A stretch of 64,000 nucleotides of DNA from UBA7236 sp964463165 (lineage in GTDB: Bacteria; Bacteroidota; Bacteroidia; Chitinophagales; BACL12), in contig CAYXBK010000016.1 of assembly GCA_964463165.1 (NCBI GenBank), positions 1-64,000 on the forward strand. Reading direction: 5' to 3'. Below are positions 26,333 through 33,515 of this stretch, piece after piece. The notes under the pieces were generated by a model. The model saw only the letters and a list, made by a program, of their open reading frames with translations. It ran no database searches and was not told the origin of the DNA. The position numbers and the translations under genes were made by a program. How positions within the stretch are numbered: position 1 is the first letter of the stretch; every line of letters starts with the position of its first letter.

Positions 26333-26364
26333 AAAATTTTCCTCCGCAAATGCGCCCGTGACCA

Positions 26365-26455
26365 TCACAGCCTTTCGGCGTCGGGAAGCATGGAAAGGAA
26401 GGCTGTGTGATAACGGACAGGCAGAGGAAAAATGAGTGACAGTAGTTCAGTCACT
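26365..26455. repeat. two hairpins in a gene-free interval
   Basis: CACAGCCT at 26366-26373 pairs with AGGCTGTG at 26400-26407, with CTTTC/GAAAG also able to pair inside. About 30 bp further on AGTGAC and GTCACT form a second hairpin. They lie upstream of the small coiled-coil gene (minus strand). They could be a leader structure, an operator or a replication or recombination site; nothing decides between these. Confidence 0.35.
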
Positions 26456-26530
26456 GAAAATACGCCTTGCTAATTGAAAAATTTTACTGAGAACAAATTA
26501 TGCATGGGTTGGACCACTGTTTTTGAAATT

Positions 26531-26716
26531 TTATTTTTTATCAATCCGACGAAACAACTTTTTGAGCTTATCTAGCACCAATGCAAAACTGGAAAAAATA
26601 GCCGCAATTCCCACTAAAATTGCTGGATCAATATCATTAATGATAGAGAGAATGATTGTTACTGCGAGCAATAAAAGCACTCCCATTAAAAGCATTAGTT
26701 TGAGAGTTTTTTTCAT
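26531..26716 (-). CDS. small two-TM membrane protein
   Basis: 61-aa hydrophobic protein with two membrane segments (about residues 7-26, LMLLMGVLLLLAVTIILSII, and 31-48) and a basic tail KKLFRRIDKK. Its ATG overlaps the stop of the upstream gene as ATGA, so the two are translated together. Small hydrophobic proteins of this kind can be toxins, holin-like pores or accessory membrane factors; no family is recognised. Confidence 0.5.
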   Translation of the reverse strand: MKKTLKLMLLMGVLLLLAVTIILSIINDIDPAILVGIAAIFSSFALVLDKLKKLFRRIDKK

Positions 26717-27015
26717 GCTATAGCGAGCTTTAAATTAGTATCTGTACATAACGATGATTTCCCGATGGTGGCTTTTATCAAATCTCCTTGTATAGGAGCT
26801 ACATTCATAAACAAGTGTCCTTCGCAGTATACCCAATCGGTTATTTTGTATGCCAAATGGAAGTTCAGCCAGTAATCCTGGTACAAAGTAATCACCGCAA
26901 TAATCCGTATAGATTTCGCGGATATTTCCTTCAAATGTGCCGTTTGCCCGGCTTTTCGGGGTTCTGTATCTGAAGGCATCGAGTTGTAGGATGTGTGGCA
27001 GTAGGCTTCATTCAT
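26713..27015 (-). CDS. hypothetical protein, 100 aa
   Basis: 100-aa soluble protein with aromatic-rich middle (ITLYQDYWLNFHLAYKITDW). No known motif. It is coupled by ATGA overlap to the following small two-TM gene, forming a minus-strand pair that diverges from the first copy of the structured repeat. Confidence 0.45.
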   Translation of the reverse strand: MNEAYCHTSYNSMPSDTEPRKAGQTAHLKEISAKSIRIIAVITLYQDYWLNFHLAYKITDWVYCEGHLFMNVAPIQGDLIKATIGKSSLCTDTNLKLAIA

Positions 27016-27122
27016 AACAGTTCCAGCGTTTCAAGTGCTGTCTCTATTCTTAAATTACGATTTTTTTCGACGTGTTTTGGATGAATGAAGTATCAGTTTT
27101 GTCATGGGTGCCTCCTTCAGGA

Positions 27123-27286
27123 TTTGCATTTACACCCATTCGTGCATGCTTTAACCCCTGCCATTTGCGCCTGCTTACCGCATCAACAAAATAATCGGTT
27201 CCCCCTGAAGGTCTCCCCCAATTTTTTTTTTGACGCCGCATGCGCTCCCGGCTTGTCGGGGTCATCGCCCGAAAGGGTAATGCAAA
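27123..27286 (+). repeat. structured leader repeat, copy 1
   Basis: 164-bp element closed by TTTGCATT (27123-27130) and AATGCAAA (27279-27286). Internally it has TCAACAAAATAAT pairing imperfectly with ATTTTTTTTTTGA, a C-rich loop with TCCCCCTGAAGG, and the small hairpin CCC-GAAA-GGG. It ends 16 bp before the ATG of a 65-aa gene, followed directly by an AAAGGA ribosome-binding site. Copies 2 and 3 are at 35180 and 36976. The structure is weaker here than in the other copies. Confidence 0.65.
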
Positions 27287-27302
27287 CAAAGGAAAACGAA
27301 CC

Positions 27303-27500
27303 ATGACAAACCAAACTGAAAAACAACACAAGAAAAAACCTGCGTTTTACATCTACACTCAAGATGCAGGAAAAAGTGAATATGCAGGTGCTGCATTTCG
27401 GCACAAGACCGGCACTGGATTTAATATCCTGATTGGCAAAGACAGTTTTGTCGCTTTTGAACCAAAAGGAAAATCCGCAACAACGGAGGAAAGCGCTTAG
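27303..27500 (+). CDS. 65-aa paralogous small protein, copy 1
   Basis: One of three 65-residue paralogues in the window, all preceded by the same structured repeat. The conserved part is AGAAFRHKTGTGFNILIG, a pattern close to small HK-GKGFNI proteins common on mobile elements. The N-terminus starts MTNQTEK and is lysine-rich. Start is set by AAAGGAAAACGAACC before ATG. The stop codon is embedded in a hairpin GAAAGCG-CTTAGG-CGCTTTC just before ardA, which may modulate read-through to the next gene. Function unknown; likely an element maintenance or regulatory protein. Confidence 0.7.
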   Translation: MTNQTEKQHKKKPAFYIYTQDAGKSEYAGAAFRHKTGTGFNILIGKDSFVAFEPKGKSATTEESA

Positions 27501-27531
27501 GCGCTTTCTTTCCATTATAAGGAGAATTATC

Positions 27532-28038
27532 ATGACAAGATTGTATGCACAACCTTACGATATATCTGCAAAAGGCTTTTATTTCGATTCAATCGAAGAA
27601 TATAACCAAAAGGCATCCAAAAACTTTAATAAAATAGGCTTGCAGGTTGAGGAATACGAAATACAATTTATCTATGGAGAGAATATTGATGCAGAATTGT
27701 TTGAAGCCGCAGGTATTAATCAATCAAATATTGCTGATTTCTTTGACGCTTGCGATAATTGGAGTGATAACGAAAAATATAAAGTGATAATCGCTGTCGG
27801 CGAAGGCCATTATTCATTCGATTTTAAAATGGTTGAACCTGATGATTTTGATCTAGATATTTTTGAGATGGATACCATGCAAGAGCTTGCCGAACATTTC
27901 ACAAGTGAGGGCCTATTCGGTAATATTCCTGAATATTTGAAATACTACATAGACTATGACGCAATTGCGCTCGACCTATGTACTGATTACTTTGAAATTA
28001 CAATTGCAGGAAAACGTTTTATTTATCGTTGTTCCTAA
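27532..28038 (+). CDS. ardA: ArdA-like antirestriction protein
   Basis: 168-aa acidic protein. It closely resembles the ArdA-type proteins of proteobacterial plasmids: N-terminal LYAQPYDISAKGFYF, central FFDACDNWSDNEKY and the C-terminal ELAEHFTSEGLFGNIPEYLK with YIDYDAIALDL and the ending KRFIYRC. ArdA proteins mimic the shape and charge of DNA and inhibit type I restriction, protecting incoming DNA; the many Asp/Glu residues here fit. I choose the ATG at 27532 because of the AAGGAG sequence upstream. It follows the 65-aa gene by 31 bp and is closed by a strong terminator. Confidence 0.75.
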   Translation: MTRLYAQPYDISAKGFYFDSIEEYNQKASKNFNKIGLQVEEYEIQFIYGENIDAELFEAAGINQSNIADFFDACDNWSDNEKYKVIIAVGEGHYSFDFKMVEPDDFDLDIFEMDTMQELAEHFTSEGLFGNIPEYLKYYIDYDAIALDLCTDYFEITIAGKRFIYRCS

Positions 28039-28044
28039 ATGAAT

Positions 28045-28075
28045 ATGCCGCCGTTTAAAACGGCGGCATATTTTT
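28045..28075 (+). terminator. rho-independent terminator after ardA
   Basis: Perfect 11-bp stem ATGCCGCCGTT / AACGGCGGCAT with a 3-nt loop, followed by ATTTTT, seven bases after the stop codon of the ardA-like gene. Confidence 0.8.
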
Positions 28076-28128
28076 CATGCATATATCATCATTAAATATT
28101 TTAATGAAACTGCATTCAAAATTTGTGA

Positions 28129-28160
28129 GAGCGATTCTTTCGAGTCGCTCGCTTTTTTTT
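28129..28160 (+). terminator. second rho-independent terminator
   Basis: Nine-bp stem GAGCGATTC / GAGTCGCTC (one G-T pair), TTTC loop, followed by GCTTTTTTTT. It lies 54 bp after the ardA terminator and may insulate the following operon. Confidence 0.65.
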
Positions 28161-28350
28161 GAATTTCATCATACATCTGTGTGAATTTTTTTATCGCATC
28201 ATTTTATCATTCTTATTTGTGTTTAATAAAATCTTTTTTTCCACCACTCTTGTCAGAAATGATGCTAGATTGAAAACATGGGGGGCTTTCATAACGTGCG
28301 ATAACGTCATTGAATGGCTGCTAAGCAAATAGTAATAGGGGAATTTTAAA

Positions 28351-28683
28351 ATGAAAAACAATATCGAAGAATATTTTGAATACAACTACAACACAAACAC
28401 TCTTGGTTATATCAATGAACCAGATGAAACTTATGAATGTAAATCAAAATATAAAACGAAACGTGCCAAGGTTGAAAATGAAAACCTTGCTCTCCCCGAT
28501 GACCACGTCAAACTTTTAACGCGAAAAGAAGCTGCCGAATATATCGGCATGTCGCCTGGCACGCTCGCCGTCTGGGCATCGACAAAAAGGTATGATCTGA
28601 AACCCATCAAGGTCGGAACAAAAGCTGTTCGCTATTTCCGCTCTGAACTCGACAAGTTTCTGTTGTTGAAGAAAAAACCTTAA
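28351..28683 (+). CDS. excisionase-like helix-turn-helix protein
   Basis: 110-aa protein. A disordered N-terminal 45 residues is followed by a MerR/excisionase-type helix-turn-helix: LLTRKEAAEYIGMSPGTLAV, WASTKRYDLKPIKVGTKAVR and a YFRSELDKFL helix. Such proteins bind DNA as directionality factors or as regulators of mobile-element operons. It opens a plus-strand operon with the Toprim-, RadC- and ArdC-like genes, so regulation of that operon is the simplest guess. AGGGG precedes the ATG. Confidence 0.75.
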   Translation: MKNNIEEYFEYNYNTNTLGYINEPDETYECKSKYKTKRAKVENENLALPDDHVKLLTRKEAAEYIGMSPGTLAVWASTKRYDLKPIKVGTKAVRYFRSELDKFLLLKKKP

Positions 28684-28746
28684 ACACCTGATCTAAATTT
28701 TTAATACGGAAGATAACCAACAACAATTTTGTGGGAAGGAATTGCC

Positions 28747-29655
28747 ATGAACACAGAACAGGCAAATAGCATCGAATTATATCTGATTTTGAATAAACTT
28801 GGGATAAATCCCATACGACAAAATGGGTTTGATTATTGGTACTTATCACCTTTTCGCAATGAAAAGGAAGCGAGCTTCCATCTGAATTTAAAGAAAAACA
28901 TCTGGTATGATTTCGGGGAAGAAAAAGGTGGAACAGTAATTGATTTTGTTCAGGCTTATCTCGAAAAACAAGGTGAAGATCATACCGTTCAGGATGCCCT
29001 GCGGTGGCTTGATAACATGACACCGGCGCAGAGCGATCTTTTAAAATCGATACAGCTTGAATTAAGCGAAGAAGCGTTATCACTCTCACTGAAAGAGAAA
29101 GGTCCAATCGAGCATTTTTCATTGATCAAATATCTGCATGTTCGAGGCATTCCCTTCGGACTTGCAAGAAAATATTTAAAGCAAGTACTGGTGTGTAACC
29201 ACAAGACCGGAAAAAATTTTCATTGCCTTGCTTTCCGTAATGAAGAAGGTGGATATGAACTCCGCAATGAATTTTTTAAAAGCTGTCATCGGGAAAAAAC
29301 AATCTCTTTTTTTCGGGGCGCAAAAGTATTGTCGGGCGAAGTGCATGTCTTTGAAGGCTTCATGGATTTTCTCTCCGTCCTGGCCTTTAAAAATGTTGCA
29401 AGGCTTGATGGAGATGTCATCGTTTTAAATTCCACGAATTGCATTTCACATGCCATCGGTTACATGAATAACTACGGTTACGAAACCATGTATTCATGGA
29501 TGGATAATGATGCAACCGGAGAAAAAGCAACCACCACCCTCACTTGTTTTGCCAGAGGTCAACAAAACCTCACGCACAAGCCGATGAATAAATTGTATGC
29601 ATCTTATAAAGACGTGAATGACTGGCGCATGAAAGCCCTTGGTCTCTCTTTTTAA
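28747..29655 (+). CDS. CHC2-like/Toprim domain DNA primase-type protein
   Basis: 302-aa protein resembling the mobile-element Toprim proteins of Bacteroidetes. The N-terminus has the shape of the CHC2 primase domain (YLSPFRNEKEASFHLNLKK then DFGEEKGGTVIDFV) but without its zinc cysteines. The C-terminal half holds the Toprim motifs: VFEGFMDFLSVLAF with the catalytic Glu and YSWMDNDATGEKA with the DxD. It may prime or process DNA during element transfer. The ATG at 28747 is preferred because of GGAAGG ten bases upstream. It is followed by the RadC-like gene after 18 bp. Confidence 0.8.
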   Translation: MNTEQANSIELYLILNKLGINPIRQNGFDYWYLSPFRNEKEASFHLNLKKNIWYDFGEEKGGTVIDFVQAYLEKQGEDHTVQDALRWLDNMTPAQSDLLKSIQLELSEEALSLSLKEKGPIEHFSLIKYLHVRGIPFGLARKYLKQVLVCNHKTGKNFHCLAFRNEEGGYELRNEFFKSCHREKTISFFRGAKVLSGEVHVFEGFMDFLSVLAFKNVARLDGDVIVLNSTNCISHAIGYMNNYGYETMYSWMDNDATGEKATTTLTCFARGQQNLTHKPMNKLYASYKDVNDWRMKALGLSF

Positions 29656-29673
29656 TCGAAAGGAAAAATAAAA

Positions 29674-30147
29674 ATGTCGGATGAAAACACACATGATTTA
29701 TCGGTCATCACTGAAGTGGATCTGATTTATCGCAATAAACAAAAAGCTTCTGACCGTCCTAAGATCAAATCCTCACGAGAGGTTTACGATCTGCTGCGTA
29801 AAACATGGGATGAAAATAAAATTGAATTGCTTGAACAATTTAAAATTGTTTTGCTTGATCGTAATAATTCATGTTTAGGTCTTGCGACGATTTCAAGCGG
29901 CGGAATGTCATCTTGTGTTGTTGATCTTAAAATTGCATTTGCAACGGCACTAAAAGCAAAAGCAACATCGATTATTCTGGCACACAACCACCCTTCGGGC
30001 AATCTGCAGCAAAGTGCAGCAGATGAAAAATTGACGACGCAATTTGAAAACGCCGGGAAAATACTTGATCTACCTGTACTCGACCATCTGATTATTACTA
30101 AAGACGGCTATACCTCACTTGCTGATATCGGACTGATGAATAGATAA
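29674..30147 (+). CDS. RadC-like JAB/MPN domain protein
   Basis: 157-aa protein of the RadC family as found on mobile elements. The metal-binding signature IILAHNHPSGNLQQSAAD is at about residues 99-116, with downstream Asp, and the C-terminal DHLIITKDGYTSLADIG is the usual ending. The N-terminal helix-hairpin part of chromosomal RadC is missing, as normal for this mobile type. The role is not established; these proteins accompany ardC and primase genes. AAAGGAA precedes the ATG. Confidence 0.88.
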   Translation: MSDENTHDLSVITEVDLIYRNKQKASDRPKIKSSREVYDLLRKTWDENKIELLEQFKIVLLDRNNSCLGLATISSGGMSSCVVDLKIAFATALKAKATSIILAHNHPSGNLQQSAADEKLTTQFENAGKILDLPVLDHLIITKDGYTSLADIGLMNR

Positions 30148-30175
30148 ATCACTTAGAAACAGAAGGAGAAAATAA

Positions 30176-31096
30176 ATGACAAACCAAATCGATGAAACCG
30201 CGACAATTGATGCACCAGTCACAGAAACAAAAACGGATATCTTTAACAAGATCACACAAAATATTATCGATGATCTTGAAAAGGGAGAACTGACATGGAG
30301 AAAACCATGGAACACGGATCATATGGCGTATGTCGGCCGGCCGCTTCGCTGGAATGATATACCTTATACCGGCATCAATATTCTTGTTCTATGGGCTGCT
30401 GCTGCCGAACTTAAATATAAATCGCCATACTGGATGACCTTTCGTCAAGCCTCCGACCTGAAAGCACATGTCCGCCCAGGTGAAAAGGCAGTGCATGTGG
30501 TTTACACAGACAAGGTGACGAAAGAAATAGAACAAGAAAACGGTGAGAAGGAGGAAAAGGAATTATCGTTCCTTAAAATTTATCCTGTATTCAATGCAGA
30601 TCAAATTGAGGGGTTGCCTCAGCATTATTATAAACCAGTCGAACAGAAAACCCGCAATCCTGATGAACGCATTCTCAATATGGAGGAATTCATCAAACAA
30701 ACGAAGGCGGAAATCGTCACTGGTCCCGATGCAGTATATCGACCGAAAAAAGATGTCATTGAAATCCCGCCTTTTGAAAGTTTTGATGACGGTGTGAGTT
30801 ATTATGCGACGCTCTCGCATGAGATCACCCACTGGACAAAACACAAGAGTCGTTTGAACCGGGATTTCAATCAGAAGCGTGTCGGCGATCAGGGGTATGC
30901 GATCGAGGAACTTGTCGCGGAACTTGGCGCATGTTTTCTGGGCGCAGAGCTGGGTTTTGAACCCGTCCTGAAAGGTGATCATGCTGCATATATACAATCG
31001 TGGCTGAAGGTGCTTAAAAACGACAAAAAATGTATCTTCCAGGCTGCGTCTCATGCGCAGAAAGCTGTAGATTATTTGGGGAAACTACAGCGATAA
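30176..31096 (+). CDS. ardC: ArdC-like antirestriction protein with zincin domain
   Basis: 306-aa protein. Residues about 10-120 match the ArdC ssDNA-binding domain (ITQNIIDDLEKGELTWRKPW, YTGINILVLWAAA, PYWMTFRQASDLKAHVRPGE). The C-terminal part is a zincin-like metallopeptidase with SHEITHWTKHKSRLNRDF, His near 216 and 220, then EELVAELGACFLGAELGF. ArdC proteins protect transferred single-stranded DNA from host restriction. AAGGAG lies before the ATG. Last gene of the SD-rich operon, closed by a strong terminator. Confidence 0.9.
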   Translation: MTNQIDETATIDAPVTETKTDIFNKITQNIIDDLEKGELTWRKPWNTDHMAYVGRPLRWNDIPYTGINILVLWAAAAELKYKSPYWMTFRQASDLKAHVRPGEKAVHVVYTDKVTKEIEQENGEKEEKELSFLKIYPVFNADQIEGLPQHYYKPVEQKTRNPDERILNMEEFIKQTKAEIVTGPDAVYRPKKDVIEIPPFESFDDGVSYYATLSHEITHWTKHKSRLNRDFNQKRVGDQGYAIEELVAELGACFLGAELGFEPVLKGDHAAYIQSWLKVLKNDKKCIFQAASHAQKAVDYLGKLQR

Positions 31097-31111
31097 TCCT
31101 GCGCTCGACTG

Positions 31112-31153
31112 GTATGCCCGTCAGGCTGTTTCACCTGACGGGCATACTTTTTT
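31112..31153 (+). terminator. rho-independent terminator after ardC
   Basis: 14-bp perfect stem GTATGCCCGTCAGG / CCTGACGGGCATAC with an 8-nt loop and a run of six T, 15 bp after the ardC-like stop codon. Confidence 0.85.
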
Positions 31154-31160
31154 GTTAATT

Positions 31161-31210
31161 GGTACCATTAATGGTGATATTTTGAATTTTTTGTCACCAT
31201 TTATAGGATA
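31161..31210 (-). repeat. TGGTGA-type repeat, copy 2 (inverted)
   Basis: Read on the minus strand, CTATAAATGGTGACA, a spacer of similar length, TCACCATT and TGGT match the copy at 9511-9561 at most positions, in opposite orientation. The remaining interval to 31578 holds no convincing gene; it would carry the promoter of the next plus-strand gene. Confidence 0.5.
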
Positions 31211-31578
31211 TTTTCATATTAAATTTGGTCGTGTAATGGATTCAGCATAGCCTTGCGATATCACAGCGTAGAAATGTATATTCATTATGTAGAAATCAGG
31301 GTAAAAAAGCCCCGACTTAATAATTAAAATTTTTGTTAAAGTTCGCATAGCTTGGAATTTATGAAAAACTTTTTATCTTCGGTACGCCATTGGATGATAC
31401 TTGGCCTAAACAACAAAATTTGGGCCATGTCTAAGTCTAAATATCAATACGTTGAACCCAATTATGCCCCAATGAAACGCGTTCCAACCGGTTATCAATC
31501 TGTTAACCAGATTAGTTTTTTATGCCATTTGAGCAACAATTTAAACTATTATTCGGTTTACCTATTAATATAAACGTC

Positions 31579-32166
31579 ATGATTAGTCAAAACCTTAATA
31601 CCATTCCCGAAGTCGATAGCGACTATAAAGAGTACATTCAATCACTTGCTGAAGGTAAAAAAGAGCCATTCCTAAATAGTGGCCCTGCTCATGCTTCTTA
31701 TGTATTTGCAACTTTATTTTCTAAGGCTCAAAATAATGGTATTATCAAAATTTACAATGGTGGTTTTAGAGGGGAAGTATCGAATGATGATTATTATCAA
31801 GAACAACTTTTCGATTTTTTATCGCGAGGTGGTACTTTGCAAATTTTATGCACTCAACCTTTAAGCAAGAATACTAATTTGTTTGAAGGGTTAAGATTTT
31901 ATGCTTTTCTTAATCCCAAATCTGTTGTTATTAAACAAACCGTTAAAAAAGTACTTGACCCGGTAACAAAAAAAGAAGCTCACTTTATGGTAGCTGATGA
32001 TTTAATGTATAGAATAGAAGAAGATATTATAAATTATACCGCTATATGTAGCTTTAATGATCCTGAAACAAGTATGTCAATATCTAATCTTTTCGATGTC
32101 ATTTTTAAATCCGAGGAAGCAACTCTTGTAGATATGGCTTTACCGAAAAAATTAGAAAAAGTTTAA
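31579..32166 (+). CDS. hypothetical protein, possibly phospholipase D-like fold
   Basis: 195-aa protein from the ATG at 31579; an ATG 57 bp upstream is possible. It shows alternating strands and helices: IIKIYNGGFRGEV, LFDFLSRGGTLQILC, then HFMVADDLMYRIEEDI and a C-terminal SISNLFDVIFKSEE. The order resembles one half of a phospholipase D-like/HKD domain, but the HKD residues are absent, so it would be inactive or only distantly related. Function unknown. Confidence 0.55.
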   Translation: MISQNLNTIPEVDSDYKEYIQSLAEGKKEPFLNSGPAHASYVFATLFSKAQNNGIIKIYNGGFRGEVSNDDYYQEQLFDFLSRGGTLQILCTQPLSKNTNLFEGLRFYAFLNPKSVVIKQTVKKVLDPVTKKEAHFMVADDLMYRIEEDIINYTAICSFNDPETSMSISNLFDVIFKSEEATLVDMALPKKLEKV

Positions 32167-32216
32167 TATACGTCTGCCCGAATTATACCATTACCCTTTT
32201 TTTTTAAACCTGACCC

Positions 32217-33287
32217 TTGCACGACTTTACCCATTTTGCTCATCTGATTGAGTTTATCGCCGCATTAAACGGCGCATATATTCTTTCAACAGAATTTGCC
32301 AAAAAAGTTAAAAAATTAACAAATTACGCCGGGTCTAAAGTAATTACAGAGCATAAATTAGTTAATATAAAATGGAAATCAGCACGAGGATTAATGTTTA
32401 AATTGATTAATGGTGCGACAGAAGATTTGACTAAATTGTGTGAAGAATTTAATGATACTTGCAAGCAAATTAAATTAAGAATAGAGAGCGTTAGAAAAGA
32501 ATATATTGAAAATTCAACGAATTTTGAAGAATTGACCAATTTTAATATCTTTTGCTTTTTTGGCGCTTTTTATTCCGTAATTGTTTTAATCTTGATTGGT
32601 GCTGAATATAAATTTGACCAGGATTTTACTAGAGACTATTTCTTTTTATTTAATATTATAAGTTTTATAATAATTATCATTTTTAAATTTCGAGGATTTA
32701 AAGAGAAATATATTCATGTCCTTTGGCTGATAATTCCTCCGGCATTAATAACTGGTGTTCTAATGCTGTTCAATGTTTGGGAAAAAATTGGAATTTGCAA
32801 TACAAACTGGTTGTATGTTGGCAACTGCATACTCGCATTAATCATTCCCACATGGCATTTTTTATTTTATATAATTAAATCCAAAAAAAGAATTGAAAAA
32901 ATAGATAACGATTTCCTCTTGGAAGTTCAAAATTGTAGCAGTCAATGCGATACATTTACAATAGCATTGAACAAAGCTCTGAAAGGAGAAAAGACTAAAG
33001 GTCAATCTCCCACTGATCTTGAAGAAAAAAGTGTTCCACTCATTGTCGTTGGTCGAATTTTATACATTGCCGCATCTGAAGAACAATGGAAAGTTTATTG
33101 GGAAAATGAAACACTTGGCACCTATTTTTCTACGAAGATTGATGCAATTAAATACTCAAGAGAAGAGGTTAGTAAACTTCAAGAAGGAAGTGTACTGCAA
33201 ATCAGAATAAATAATTCAGATGGGACTTTTGCGGTCGAATGGACCTACGGCATAGATGACTTTCCACCACTTATTGCAGAACAATAG
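32217..33287 (+). CDS. membrane protein with C-terminal DUF2188-like domain
   Basis: 356-aa protein apparently starting at TTG (an in-frame TGA precedes it by two codons). A helical N-terminal 100 residues is followed by about four membrane segments between residues 118 and 225, then a cytoplasmic linker and a final 60-residue segment (WKVYWENETLGTYFSTKIDA, IKYSREEVSKLQ, LQIRINNSDGTFAVEWTYG) that has the layout of the small DUF2188 domain. No enzymatic motif is seen. The TTG start is uncertain. Confidence 0.55.
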   Translation: MHDFTHFAHLIEFIAALNGAYILSTEFAKKVKKLTNYAGSKVITEHKLVNIKWKSARGLMFKLINGATEDLTKLCEEFNDTCKQIKLRIESVRKEYIENSTNFEELTNFNIFCFFGAFYSVIVLILIGAEYKFDQDFTRDYFFLFNIISFIIIIIFKFRGFKEKYIHVLWLIIPPALITGVLMLFNVWEKIGICNTNWLYVGNCILALIIPTWHFLFYIIKSKKRIEKIDNDFLLEVQNCSSQCDTFTIALNKALKGEKTKGQSPTDLEEKSVPLIVVGRILYIAASEEQWKVYWENETLGTYFSTKIDAIKYSREEVSKLQEGSVLQIRINNSDGTFAVEWTYGIDDFPPLIAEQ

Positions 33288-33515
33288 TGTTCTGAAGTAA
33301 GATTAAAAGGTATCCGAATTAGTAATTCTTCATACAATCTTGCTGCTAGTTATAAATTAATAAACAACTTCTCAGTCAATTCTGTTTCTATTTATTTATT
33401 CGCCTATCTCAATAGTTATTTCTAACCGATTTATTCACAAATAGCGTTTGTAAGATTACTTTTAAAAGAGTAACTTTATTTGGAATATTTATTTAAAATA
33501 TTTAAATCATGAATT

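Noticed and set aside
27050..27331. 93-aa minus-strand frame through the first structured repeat
   Set aside because: Equivalent frames in the other two copies differ in length and sequence, so the repeat is not conserved as protein on this strand.
31352..31573. 73-aa open frame after the ardC terminator
   Set aside because: No conserved-looking pattern, overlaps the next gene's possible start and lacks a ribosome-binding site; probably chance.
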